Origin: Furcasterigmium furcatum
Lineage: Eukaryota > Ascomycota > Sordariomycetes > Glomerellales > Plectosphaerellaceae
Length of the DNA stretch: 64,000 nucleotides
Direction: 5' to 3'
Assembly: GCA_001599815.1 (NCBI GenBank)
Contig: BCIA01000006.1
Location: 3,288,961-3,352,960 of the forward strand
The position numbers and the translations under genes are program-made. The notes under the pieces were generated by a model, which worked only from the letters and a program-made list of their open reading frames with translations, had not been told where the DNA came from and made no database searches. Every line of letters begins with the position of its first letter. Within the stretch, counting starts at the first letter, position 1. Shown piece by piece: positions 1-11,473 of this stretch.

Positions 1-604
1 GAGGGCATGGAAGCCGAACAATCCCCGATCTCTAAGGGCTGACCTTTTCCAGCCGTACTCTATTTCTGGTAAACAAGGCGATCCGAATTCGTGGCAGGCC
101 TCATCAGGCTATTGGCAATCCATGGAAGTTTCACAGTTGACAGGCTTATCCTGCCAGCTGGACATCCAGACTGCTTCCATTGCCTGGACTTGGCTGCGTC
201 TCCCCCAGCGACGCACGCAGACAGACCCTTGTCCTCTCCGCACCGGCTCTTAAAATCCGGGGTGAGGAAACTGAGGTGGGTACATTTCCGGGGAAAGCTC
301 CAACTCAACCCCTTTCCAGTTAGCTCTGAGCTCTGGTGGAAGAATGGCCTCGAGCTTAGGGGCAACTCAACTCTGATAGGATGCCACACAACTCCTTTCT
401 CCTGACTCTCAAGCGTCATCCCGTCCCCGTGATCTCTTGGTGTTTTGCAACTTCACACTCTCGCGTCTTCATTTTCCCAACAACCACCTCTACTTAAGGA
501 TCCGCAGATCTTCACTGAGTTGAGATCGTAAGCAACGGGACCTTCGACTCTAGTCTCTTCCTACACAGCTGCCAACCACCAGTTTTCAAGTGGCCAACAC
601 CAAC
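1..604. other. Intergenic / upstream of TRI12-type MFS gene
   Basis: No supportable gene. Short open frames on both strands overlap each other and show no recognisable protein. The last 150 bases are pyrimidine-rich, as expected for the promoter and 5' leader of the following transporter gene. Confidence 0.5.
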
Positions 605-2858
605 ATGAATGAACAAGAGAAGAGATCCATTGAGGGACACGTCGACCAGCGCGAAGACATGTCGGCTACCAGCCCGAGCAGCGGCGAGGATGAAGTCAAC
701 AGCGTGCCTAAGGGCTACTGGTACTCGTACCGCTTCATCGGCTCCATGGCCGCCATTGTGCTTCTGGCCAACAACCTCTTCATCGGATATGCCATGCCTG
801 TGAGTACTACCCCAAGGCTAGTACAGTTGGAAGACTGTAAGGACATAGAGTCAGGACAAAAGCTAACCTGCTCCTCCTAGGTCAACGTCCTCGGAGTCAT
901 CGACGCAGATCTGGGTATGTTTCGTCGCCTCTCCCCGACTCCGACTGCATCAAAAGCTAACAGTCTCCCCAGGCCCTGATCCCAACGTCTACCTCGCATC
1001 CCTCATCAACACCCTCGTCAAGGGCGTCGGTCTCCTCCTGGTCGGCAGCATCAGCGATGTCCTCGGCCGCCGCTGGTTCATGATCGCCGGCCAAATCCTC
1101 GGCTTCGTCGGCGCCTGCGTGAGCGCCACCGCGGCCAACATCAACACCCTGATCGGCGCCAGCCTGTTCATCGGCATCGGTGGCGCCACGCAGGTCCTCT
1201 ACCCTCTCCTCGTCCACGAGATCGTCCCCAACAAGTACCGCGGCTTCGCTCAGGCAGCCATCATGCTCGCCGTGTTCCCGACTCTGGGCCTCGGACCCGC
1301 CTTTGCCAGGATGATGGTGCAGTACACAGACCTGGGCTGGAGGTATGGTTTCTCTCGCGTCACTTGTGCCGTGTTTTCAGAATAAAACTCAGATGCTAAC
1401 GTGCGGCAAGGTGGATTTACTGGATGAATGCCATCACGACCGGCCTCTCAGCCATCCTCTTCTTCTTCTGCTATCACCCGCCGAATTTCGAGCAGCTGGC
1501 TCAGGGCGGCAAGAGCAAGAGGTCGCAGCTCAAGCACATTGACTTCGTCGGCTTTGCCCTGTATGCTGGAGGCCTTGTCTGCCTTCTTCTTGGTCTTGGT
1601 GAGACGAACCCCCACAACCCAACTCAAGCCAGGACTTGTCTAATTCTTTGCAGCATGGGGTGGCCGTCAGTATGCGTGGGCGAGTGCACAGGTCATCGCC
1701 ACTCTTGTCATCGGCATTGTAACTCTGATTGCCTTTGGTTTCTACGGTAAGAGGTGAAATGACCAACTTCTGGAGTGTTTCTCGCTGACGCCGAGTGCAG
1801 AGGCCTATATGCCCCTCGAGTCACCGCTCTTCCCCATGAAGCTCTTCAAGATCCGAAACTACACCGTTGCTGTTGTCGTTGGAACAGTCGGGCAGATGGC
1901 CTTCTATGCTTTGAACGTTTTGTGGCCGCAGCATATCTCGAGACTTTACACCACAAACAACATTACCATCGGCTGGATGTCTGTAAGTGCTTCGGACGCG
2001 ATGACCCTATGGAGTCGACAGTTATTAACGTCGGCAGTGCACCACCGGAGCCGCTCTGACAGCCGGAGAAATCATCTCGGGCCCCTTCTGCAAGCGCGGA
2101 ATGCGCATCAAGCTGCAGATGATCGTCTCCATGGCCGGCTTGACCCTGTTCTGCGGCATCATGTCCCTGGGTGACGAGAGCGAGGAGAAGCTTGCCCTTG
2201 CCGTAAGTCAACATGTCTTCACCCGACTCGCGGACATACAGTGCTGACCACCAAAAGATGACCATCGTCGTCGGCCTCTTCGTCGGCTGGATCGAGCTGA
2301 TCGCCATCGTCATCGCCGGCCTCGTCATCCCGCCCGAGAACATCGGCTCCGGCCAGGCCTTCTTCGCGTCCACCCGTGCCATCGGCGGCACGATCGTCAG
2401 TAAGTCACGCCAGAAGCCCTCCCACGAACACAGACCCGTACTAACAAAAGCCTTCAGCCAGCATTTACGTTGCTATCCAGACCAACCAATTCGCAAGCGA
2501 CCTCCCAGTCCAAGTCACCCGCGCAGCCGAGAGCACCGGGTTCTCCGTCAGCCGCGTTCCCGAGATCCTCACCGCCATCAAGACGAACGCAGGCTTCGCA
2601 GACATCCAGGGCATGTCCGAGACCGTCGTCGCGGCCGTTCAGGCCGCCATGAAGCGGGCGTACGCCTCGTCGTACCACGTGACGTATCTCAGCAGTCTGG
2701 CATGGGGCGGCATTGCGCTCATCTGCTGCTTCTTCGCGACCAACGACATGGAGAACTACTTCACGGACTTCTTGAACAAGACGGTTGATGCTCCCCACAT
2801 TGAGGCGGCCGAGGGGAAGGATGTTGAGAAGGCGAAGGCAGTTCAGCAGCAATCATGA
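605..2858 (+). CDS. MFS efflux transporter, TRI12 / fungal DHA2-like family
   Basis: A plasma-membrane drug:H+ antiporter-type transporter of about 589 residues. Nine exons: 605-799, 881-914, 973-1342, 1411-1598, 1654-1746, 1801-1982, 2038-2202, 2258-2399, 2458-2858. All junctions have GT..AG ends and consistent phase. The N-terminal 40 residues are polar. Some 14 hydrophobic helices follow. The MFS motif-A region reads GSISDVLGRRWF. The end, with a loop between the last helices and a late helix followed by TNDMENYFTDFLNKTV, resembles TRI12 and siderophore-iron transporter relatives. The start is the first ATG of the frame; a GTG 15 bases upstream is in frame but unlikely to be used. Known family members export mycotoxins or import ferrisiderophores. 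No toxin or siderophore biosynthesis genes lie nearby, so the substrate is unknown. Confidence 0.88.
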
Positions 2859-3916
2859 ACAACTGGTTGATGGATAGGAAAGATGGCCTCACAAGACTCA
2901 AAGACACATGCATCGCGCTGGATCATTGCCCTGAATAATGCCATATGCTATTAGTAGCTATAATGAATTCTCAGCCGCCATCATCTTGTCACATATATCT
3001 CTGAGCGTGGTATTGCTCTCGAATCGAGACTAGCACATGAATCCTTGAAGGTTGTGACTGTGGCCGTTTCGAATGCTGCTTGACGTAAGTAGAACACATG
3101 ATACTGCCGGGCCCATTTGGTCAATCAACCGCCCTGCGTTGCCCGAGCTTTCTTACGTGGATGTCAGGGGACAAGAAAGGGGTCCGGCAGGTGGTTGCGT
3201 GGCGCGGCCTTGAACGGAGTTTTGGGCGCCCCTAGTGACTGGTTAGATTCTTAAGAGGTAGAGGCCCCGGTCATTGGCCAGAGAAGGATCGATGACTGGG
3301 CTAGCAGTATGTTGGTGGATGTTAAGGTGGGTACGTGGGCAAGAAGGTTGTCGGAGGCCGTTGGCAAGGGTCATGAGCTGGCGGTAAGAGGGGGGAGTTA
3401 AGAATGGGACGGAGGTAACCCAGGATTCGCCTGAGTGTTAGCAAAGAGGCAGCAGATCGGGTTGATCTGAGCCATCAGAAGGGGTTGGAGTCTGTCTGCC
3501 GTCCTGTCTCTCTCTGCGGCAAAGGCAGAGAGACAGGAAGGCATTTGCGTGAGAAGGCAAGGGTTATTCGAGTGATGGTCAAGGTAATATAGGCCCTGGT
3601 TCCCCCAAACAGCAGCGAGAAATCGTCAAGCCCGGTCCGGCGCGACTTAGAAAGAAACCCTTGACGCGGCCCTCCAAACATCCGAAAACTTGGCGTTGCC
3701 GTGTTCGTAACGAGATCGATGCCAGATGCGCTGGCCAGCTGCAATAAACCAGCCAGCAACGATGCATGTGCTGCCAAAGGGAGCCTGAGCTCTCTGATTC
3801 CATCAATGAACAACCCTCTCGTCCCAACTTTGTGAATCCTGATCCTCCAGCAAGGGGTATTGAAAAAGTTATAAAGTAAATGTACCAAGGGAAGCCCGTT
3901 GCACGCGAGTGAGGGC
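2859..3916. other. Convergent intergenic region with an inverted repeat
   Basis: This is the 3' space between two convergent transporter genes. A 150-codon open frame on the minus strand (3475-3927) has no family resemblance and overlaps the end of the next gene. The only clear structure is the inverted repeat at 3503-3537. Confidence 0.5.
3503..3537. repeat. Inverted repeat with short loop
   Basis: The left arm (3503-3517) and right arm (3525-3537) are reverse complements except for one extra CT dinucleotide in the left arm. They are separated by about 7 bases. It lies between two convergent genes and could form a stem in a 3' UTR. Confidence 0.6.
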
Positions 3917-6130
3917 TCAGCGCTCACGGATCAAGGGATCTTCCCGAGGCGACTGCTCGCCGTTGATCTCCTTGTCGCCATAGGAGCCGTGGCTCGAAGG
4001 CGCTGCGTGGACACCGTCACCCTTGACCAGGCCCTCGCTGTTGGGGGTGGAATCCTTCTCTCCCAGGTCCTGTGAAGTGGTGGTTCCGTTGGCATTCTCG
4101 GCGGCGTCGGCGAGCTCGGCTTCGAGGGTGCCTTGGGTGACACCAGGTCCGTAGGGAATCTTGCCCTCGTTCTGGCGATGGGCCGGGATCAGAGCATTGT
4201 ACCAGCGTGGAACGATGAAGCTGCCGCCAATGATGATCAGGGCGATGTGGCCGACGATGAAGCCCAGAATGTGCATGGGGTCCCGGCGTCCATCGGCGTA
4301 GAAGCCGGGGTAGGAAAACGAGAAGACGATGGCCAAGATGGGTCCGCTGACGTACTTAACCAGGGGTCCCCAGAAGAAGGGAATGTCCCAGTTCTTGCCA
4401 GAGCCGACGATGACGTTCAGGTCGCGACGAAGTTGTTCGCCCTACAAGAAACACGTTAGAATTGTGGTGATGACGACGTTTGCAGACGGCGGAGGACGTA
4501 CCGAGTAGAAGCCCAAGTACCAGACCTTGGCAGTGATTGCGTTGGATCCCCAGTAGTGCGGCTCCACATCCGGGGTCTTGCCGATGACGAGGGCGGCCAC
4601 GGTGAAAGCAATGTAAATGCCAAAGCCAGTGACCGCGCCGGCCCAAGCATTGACGGCCTGCGCGACGGCAACACCGAGGACCTGGCCACCGAAGAAGGCG
4701 ATCTGGTAAAGAGTGAAGGAGACAATGCCAACCTGGCCGGCAACGTCCTTCCAGCGGTAGACCGTGGTGGAAGTGACACACTCAGCCCACACGACGAAGA
4801 CAAGGGCAACATCATTGGTCCACCGGTCGATACCGTCAAGGAGGGGAGAGCCGAATTCCGTGCAGTAAGGAAGCGAGAACGCCAAGGACAGAAGGGTCAG
4901 GGCCGTGACGACGGTAGGACGAGAGTACTTGATGCCAGAGTCCATGACCATGGTGACGACGGCGTCAAGCATGGCGAAGGCGGACGAGAAACCAAGGGTC
5001 ATGAGAGTGAAGAAGAGCAGAGCAGCCCAAAAGTTGGCACCGGGCATTTCGACCATGGCAAGGGGCAGCGTCTGGAACCCGATGACGAAGCCGCCAATGC
5101 GTGCGCCAGGCGTGGGCCAGAGCTCGATGAACCCAATAACGCCATAGACGGCGAAAGCAGCAATGTTCTCGAAGGCGACGTTGCTAGCGACAATGGCGAT
5201 GGCGTCTACGACGGCATTGGAGTGCTTGCGGTTGTAAGATGCGTAGGACGTGAAGTACCCGAATCCGACACCAGTCGAGAAGAAGACCTTGAATAGTTTC
5301 TGTCAGTAGGAGGGACGCAGGATGCATTTTAGGGCGGTGCTACATACCTGACCGCATGCAGTTTGCCAGAGGGTGCCGTTGGCCAGCTCGGAGCCTCTCC
5401 AGGTGGCCCAGAACATCTTGACACCCTCGCCGGCGCCCGGGAGCGAAAGAGAGCGGCCGATGAGGACAATGCACATGATGATTGGGAGACCCATAGTAAA
5501 GTAGACGACACGACCAGTCAAGCCAACTCCACGGAAAATGCAAAGCCAGACGAGGAACCAGGTGAAAACCATCCAGCCGGCGGTCTCACCAACCATGCCA
5601 GTGTGGGGGTACTCGCGCCAGTAGTTGCCGTTCTCGCCAGGCTCAATGGGGGGCGGGTTCGCGACGACCTGGGCGAAGAACTCGGGACCCTGGCCAGCCC
5701 AGGGAAGGGGGCTCGTGAAGGAGTGCCTGAAGTAGGCCATGATCCATGCCAGGTTGACCGTGAAGTAGGGGCCGACGATGAAGCCGACGTAGATCAAACT
5801 GAGACCGGTTCCCTTGAGGCGCTGGTTCATGTTGTTATAGGCGATGACGGAACCTCCGCGGTAGGCTTGGCCGATGGCGATCTCGAGGATGAGGACGGGG
5901 ATGGCGATGAGGATGACAGCCATCAGATAGGGAATGAACCACTGGAGACCGTAGTTGTTGTACACCTGGGACGGGTATCGAAGCAGGTTGCCCATACCGG
6001 CGCAACCACCCATGGAGGCGAGCAGGAAAGCCGTACGAGAGGGCCACTGATCACGTCCATCCTCAGCCTTGGCGGGCGGCGGCGCAAACCAGCCGCCCAC
6101 CTTCTTCAGACCCGTCCAGACAGCCGACAT
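3917..6130 (-). CDS. Sodium:neurotransmitter symporter (SNF/NSS) family transporter
   Basis: A Na+-coupled small-solute transporter, probably in the plasma membrane, about 697 residues. Three exons read leftward: 6130-5348, 5287-4502, 4441-3917, with both introns (60 nt each) in phase 0. The first helix carries GMGNLLRYPSQVYNNYG (around residues 45-61), the diagnostic NSS motif; it lacks the Trp of animal GNxWRFP and resembles the bacterial LeuT version (GNFLRFP). About 12 helices follow, then a 90-residue polar acidic tail. The second exon is joined at GTC after AAG, giving GQ-VFFSTGVGFG, which matches the family; a nearby upstream AG would add four residues. ATG at 6130 is the first ATG of the frame. 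Known members carry amino acids or related amines; the substrate here is not determinable. Confidence 0.9.
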
Positions 6131-8912
6131 CGTTGGAGGTAGGGCGGGGGTGATAAGGGGAGGGCGAGGAGCGTGAAGCTTTTCAACCGCTGCCAATCCC
6201 AGACACGCGGTTGAGACTGGAATGTGTGTCTCGTCGGCCGTGGAGCGACGGGTCGTAGATAAGGTTCAGGTACAGGCCGATAAGCTTTGGGGCTGGTCAG
6301 CCTGGCGTATAGCTTGATCGAGAAATCGATCTTAGCGGGAAGCGAATTCTCGAACTTCAAGATGCCGCGAGAGGGGAGGGAGGAGGAACGAAGAATGGCA
6401 GGTGGTTACACGCGACATGGGCTCTCTGGACACGGCTGGGGAACGCGGTGTTCTTGTAGGTATGGCATCCAGCGTCGCAAGGCCATCCGTGTGGGCGGCA
6501 TGCAGATCCGGTCGAGCAAAAGGCCCTGCATCAGTCGGACCCTCCGATCGTTTGCGACGACGTGAAAATTGGACACTGCAGAGACTGTGGTCTTGGGGGT
6601 GGATTGCGTGCTCGACGGATACCAGACATGACTGGATCAAGCTGTGATATTGAGCAGGGAGGCGGACGCTAGCCAAATCCAAGACTGCCGATGAGTGGGA
6701 TGACGTCCATGGTGTTGGGATGGGATTCTTGTCTTGCGATGCTGGGACGGGGAGGATTCCTTAACAGCGGGTACTCTTGGCGACAGGAGCAGCAGGCGTC
6801 TGTCGGCAGCTCTGTCGTGGCCAAGAATGCGACCCCGGGGGGCTCCTCAGTGGCGCGCAGGCGCTGGAGGAGCAGGTGGATGCGCCTCGGAATTCAGTGG
6901 TGAAGCCAGACGGCATGTTAAGGATGCGGACGCGGTCAAAAGTGGCTGCCCCGGCGCGGGGCAACGTGTGCCAAGGCTCGGCGTCTTGGCGGGAGGCGTC
7001 CCAGGCCGGCGTCCCCGGTCAGGAAGCAGACGACAGACGAATGAGGACCGCCGAATTTTCTCGGCGGAAGCAAAAGTACGGCACGGACGTGGGACTTGGG
7101 CGGAGCCAGGAAGGTCATCCTGTCCCTGCCGGGGCCCTGGTCCAGCCAGTCGGGCAAGGCCAGGAACGTTTTGCCCGAGCTGACCCCATCCTAGCGCCGT
7201 GCAGCAGCATGTGTTTGTCGCGTTGCGCTGTGCGATCAGAGCTCCAGTTCGCGGCTTTTGAGGGGCCGCGCCTGTCGGGTTTTCGCGAATTACGTATCGT
7301 CGTTGGGTCGACAGACTCGGTTTGCTAGTCCTGATGGTTCGAGCCTCGTCGGTTTGGGGCCGGCAGCGAGGAGGATTCGACGCAATTGTGCGATCGCACC
7401 GAGACTTGCGCGAGAAGCGCCTCGTCTGACTCTAGGCCACCGCACTTCAGCTTGTTACGTGCGTATTTGACCGGAGACGCACCCGGGGGAGGCTTGGCAG
7501 TTGTTGGTGCTCGTAATCGGCGCAGATGGGTGCCATGGTGATTGCTGCATCCAGATATCAAGTCCGGCAGCGTACCGGGGGTTCGGGACCAGGGAGGAGG
7601 AGATGGCCGCTGCAGCCGGGTCTTGGGGGCAGTGAGACAGACGTTGCAGTCGCCCGCCTGATGGCGGTCAGGTCGTTGACGAGGCCTTGACCGTTTTCCA
7701 CGGAGATGACGAGTTGTAAATGTCCAAAGGAGCTGATGAACGCAGGCAGATGGAGAAGGGGTCCAGTTCTTTCCTGTACATCTCAAAGGAAGGAGCAGCG
7801 CAAGGTCGCTCCTGACATTCAGCTTCTCTCTGGCCAGGTCACGTGGAGAGTCCCATCCAGCAGGTTTATGCGTCCCAGAGACTAGCTACAGTGGAGGATG
7901 CAATTCCTCGTCCCAGCTCCCCCACCCTTCCACTCACCCATGCTGGACAAGGATCACGATGGGCTTGTCATCTCCATCACACCTCCACCAAACCATCCAC
8001 CAAGATCACTCCACTCTCACGCCCTCGCGCTCAGATTGTGTTACCCACCTCTGCGTCGCCGCCTCTCTGGTTACGACGCCAACCTTGTTCTCTCTCGTGC
8101 TATCCTCTTACATGCAGTGTACGAGGAGACATGTATTCAATTAGTTGGCCCACCAGTCGAGGCGGCGCATTTCAAGACGATTTGAAGCAGCGCTGGGACT
8201 ACCACCTGTTGGCGATCTATGCAACTGAACAAACCTCACATGGCAAGCAGGTTCTACCCATGTTCCAGGGCTCAGAGAAATCCCTCAGCGGCCTCAGCTC
8301 ATCAGCCTAGGAGGCAGACACGGCGGCCTCGATCGGGCACGGATTCCGAGCTAGACGCCCAGGGAGCGAGTCCGATGTCTGATCTCCCGACCATCACCAA
8401 AGATCCATTCCCGGACGGGATGGCCGCCGGCAAGCACCGTGCCGCACCACCCACCCGGCTTTGGTCCTCCACCGCGCCTACGATGAGATTTGACGGCCCC
8501 AAGGCCGAGACTGACCTCCGCCCGACAACATATATTGGCCTCTTCTGCTCGTCAGAACCACCTGGCGCGAGTCATCATGAGCCTCTCACAACCTGAAGGC
8601 ATTTTGAGTCACCTCGTGAGGCCTTCTCCCAGCCGCCATCTCGACCCTGCATCCTTGCACGGCACTTCGCCTGGTGATTTTCTGCCTAAAATGGCGAGAT
8701 TAAATCGACCGACGGGTTTGAAGCTAAGCATCCTGCACGGGTCATCATTGACTCCGCTTGGCAAGATGTCGCCATAAAGCCCCTGGATTGCGCTCTCCTT
8801 CCGCCCCTTCTGGAACGTCGCGGAGCCAAGACCTTGATCTGACCTCAACCGAGCATCTCACGACAACTTCACCGCCGCCAACACCGGAAACATCGCCCGA
8901 ATCGGCGCCGCA
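6131..8912. other. Long gene-free region (2.8 kb)
   Basis: It lies between the divergent SNF transporter and the DUF7136 protein. Open frames of 60-180 codons occur on both strands but overlap each other, are rich in Arg/Pro/Ser as expected of noncoding GC-rich DNA, and resemble no family. It probably holds two promoters and long 5' leaders. No repeat or RNA gene was recognised. Confidence 0.5.
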
Positions 8913-9887
8913 ATGCGCACCAACTTTCAGCGCCTCGCAGCCGGAGTCTTGGCAGCGGCGTCTCTGCCGTCACATGGTCTCGCCCAGAACGATGAGCTGA
9001 TCGACTTCCCAGCCACGGGCGAACTAACCGTCGTGTTCCCGCGCAACGAGACCTACGCCGTCGAGGCCCCCTTTCCCGTCATCCTCGGCTTCCACAACGC
9101 TCCCGTTTTCTTGTCCTATCCCACACAGCTTAGGTGGAACATTCAGTGCGCTTATGGCACGCTGTTCGGCAGCGGAGATCTTCAGGGCGAGAGGACTGTT
9201 GCTCCCCCTTCAGATCCGTGGTTCTGGGTCAACGCTACCGACACCTTGGCCAGGGTTCGTGACGGCGAGGAAGACGGCCCCCCTGGGTCGCGCCGGGGCC
9301 AGTTCCAGCACTGGAGGTTCAACGACCTGGATGTCTGTGTTCTCGAGTGGGAGTTCTTCTACTACACGACTTGCGACCGGCTGGACGATGGCTCGCTCGT
9401 GATTAAAGGCGGTCACTTCCCCAAGCGCACGGGCAACGTCACGTTCACCCTTGAGCCAGGCGCGACCAGGCCTCGCGATGCTATCAAGTCCTACGAGGGA
9501 TGCGCGGTAGCTGGGACGGCCGTGACAATTGACAAGAACCACACAGGTTGCGCTGGCATTGGCGCCAACGCCGCCCCGGAGCCCAAGCCATGCGAGCTGG
9601 ACGTCGAGGGCGCCGCGAGCAGTCTCGCCGCCGCCGTCGTTACGCCCACCACGAGCATGACCGAGCTTCCTGTCACCACGACGACGACGACCACGGCCGC
9701 AGACTCGACAATGACCGGAGACGGGACAGATGGGCCAAGCACAACCAACGAGGCTTCTGGGGATGCTGAGGAGTCTGCAGGAGCTAACAATGATGACGAT
9801 TCGCACGCGACCAGCAGGGCCACCGCAACGATCGCAATCGTCATGGCCGTGGCCGTCATCGGCGGATTCGCCCCTTTCCTTTTGTGA
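8913..9887 (+). CDS. Secreted, probably GPI-anchored DUF7136-type protein
   Basis: A single-exon protein of 324 residues. Residues 1-24 form a signal peptide ending near GLAQ. The region up to about residue 215 resembles the fungal domain now called DUF7136: ELTVVFPRNETYAVEAPFPV near the start, several paired Cys, and multiple N-glycosylation sequons. Residues 230-300 are Ser/Thr/Asp-rich and low complexity, with a run of seven Thr. The last 20 residues are hydrophobic and end at the stop, a GPI-attachment pattern. This predicts a cell-wall or plasma-membrane surface protein of unknown activity. ATG at 8913 is the only one giving the signal peptide. The family name is from memory; the secretion features are directly visible. 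Confidence 0.82.
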   Translation: MRTNFQRLAAGVLAAASLPSHGLAQNDELIDFPATGELTVVFPRNETYAVEAPFPVILGFHNAPVFLSYPTQLRWNIQCAYGTLFGSGDLQGERTVAPPSDPWFWVNATDTLARVRDGEEDGPPGSRRGQFQHWRFNDLDVCVLEWEFFYYTTCDRLDDGSLVIKGGHFPKRTGNVTFTLEPGATRPRDAIKSYEGCAVAGTAVTIDKNHTGCAGIGANAAPEPKPCELDVEGAASSLAAAVVTPTTSMTELPVTTTTTTTAADSTMTGDGTDGPSTTNEASGDAEESAGANNDDDSHATSRATATIAIVMAVAVIGGFAPFLL

Positions 9888-10858
9888 GGCCAGCAGGCTT
9901 CACACTGCAGTTGTATCGTGCCACCTTTCCCCGCCAAATACGCTGCTTATGGGCCGCCACCTGCTGCGAACCTCAGAGCAGATGTAGATGGGGTGGGCGA
10001 CCTGGCTAAGCTTGATGCGCAGTCGATATCTTGAAGTGGCAACGGGCACGCTTGCCGAGACTGGGAGGAGCGCTGGGATCTCCTGGGCCCCTGTATCTGG
10101 GTTCTGGTCAGGACGAGAGCGAGGTAATCACTGGGCTTTTTTGGTGTACACCTGCCAGACCACGTAGCAAGACTCTAATGGATACCTATTTGACATTGAA
10201 CCAACAATACTCTGATGCTGCGCTGATGCTCGGCTCCCAGCAACCCCAGTAACCATGGTGTCAATACTCGCCCAACAAGGATCAGCTAACGATTTAGTTC
10301 CCGTGTGAGATTTTGCTGCAACGTGTGGTGCCGCTGTGGTGAGCTGGTGAGCTGCCCGCGGACTTCGGGAGTACCTATATGGATGACCTATTTGAATGGA
10401 ATAGTGGCAGATTTCGAGACAGTATCAAGCCCGCGAGGCTCAATCGAAACAGACACATCCTGGTCATCAATGCAAGCGGGGGCTTCTTTGAAGTATACGT
10501 CAAAAGTTCATGTCTCGCTATAGGCACCTCATATATAAACCCTTCCGAAGAGCGTATATGTCGAGCCAAGTCCCAACCGGTAAAACTCCACATATCTGAC
10601 AGGATCGCTCGTCTCATGCCGATGCCGAATGCAACAAGAAGCCAACCAACCGAGAACATGTTTTTCCAAGACTCGTCCAAAACTCCAAGACCACCGAGCG
10701 CCGTTTCCCGCAGGGGCGAGGATATGCTCGTGGGCAAAATGCGTCCATCTCTATCACCGGACGGGCGTTCCATGGGCGCCTCGAGATACGCCCGTATATG
10801 TCACCGGATGCTCATCTCTGTGAGCCCTAGGGCCCAGCAATCCCCGGGCGTGGCGGGG
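9888..10858. other. Convergent intergenic region
   Basis: No supportable gene. A 132-codon minus-strand frame (10375-10773) and a long plus-strand frame running into 11278 are judged spurious; the latter is antisense to the small membrane protein. Confidence 0.45.
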
Positions 10859-11473
10859 TCATCGTCCCCATTCCGCCTGGCCCTGCTCCGCGTTCATCCT
10901 CTCCGCTCTCCGCCCCCTCCGCCGGCCGTTCCTTCTCGGCCGCGAGCTGTAACGGCACGTGTCGATGCAGTGCATGATCATGTACATGAAGTGCAGGATG
11001 GCCGCGGTGAGCTGCAGCCAGATGTACCACGGGGCCCAGATGGCCTTCTCGCCGCGGAAGGGGTCGGTGGGGGACCATCGCCTGCCCTCTTGGGGCCGCC
11101 AGCCGCGCTGGATCATGATGTAGAAGAAGGAGACCATGCCGAGGACGCAGAGGACGAGGTCGATGAGAACGAGGAAGCCGGGCCGCAGGCGGGGGATCTG
11201 GTGCGTCGCGTTGGCGAGGGTGATCATCTCGCCCATGGAGTAGAGGATTCCGAGGATCGCCTGGAAAGTCAGTGTTAATATTCCTTCTCTCTCGGTTTCA
11301 CGCCCGCTCCTCTCGGGATGGAGACTAACCGCTACATAGCCAACGGCAAAACTGTCGTTGTACATTGTCAGAATGATGAGGGCGGCGAGGGCGCACACCT
11401 CGATGACGACGATCATGAGGCGGCAGCAGAACTGGAATATGCCATAGAGATGCGGGATGCGTGACCGGGCCAT
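10859..11473 (-). CDS. Small four-helix membrane protein (MARVEL-like topology)
   Basis: About 181 residues from two exons, 11473-11330 and 11260-10859, separated by a 69-nt phase-0 intron that would otherwise read through in frame and interrupt helix 2. Four hydrophobic helices lie near residues 15-38, 44-66, 77-98 and 125-145. A basic Arg-rich C-terminal tail follows. Short N-terminal tail, four helices and a cytosolic basic end resemble fungal MARVEL-domain proteins, but no specific motif confirms this. No function is assigned. Codon use and in-frame splicing support it being real. Confidence 0.7.
   Translation of the reverse strand: MARSRIPHLYGIFQFCCRLMIVVIEVCALAALIILTMYNDSFAVGYVAVSLHPERSGRETEREGILTLTFQAILGILYSMGEMITLANATHQIPRLRPGFLVLIDLVLCVLGMVSFFYIMIQRGWRPQEGRRWSPTDPFRGEKAIWAPWYIWLQLTAAILHFMYMIMHCIDTCRYSSRPRRNGRRRGRRAERMNAEQGQAEWGR

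Noticed and set aside
3475..3927. 150-codon minus-strand frame
   Set aside because: Overlaps the stop of the SNF gene, no family signature, sits over the inverted repeat.
605..6130. Secondary-metabolite cluster suggested by the TRI12-type pump
   Set aside because: No synthase, P450 or pathway regulator is present nearby.
10375..10773. 132-codon minus-strand frame with a hydrophobic stretch
   Set aside because: No initiation or splice support; the overlapping plus-strand frame is equally open.
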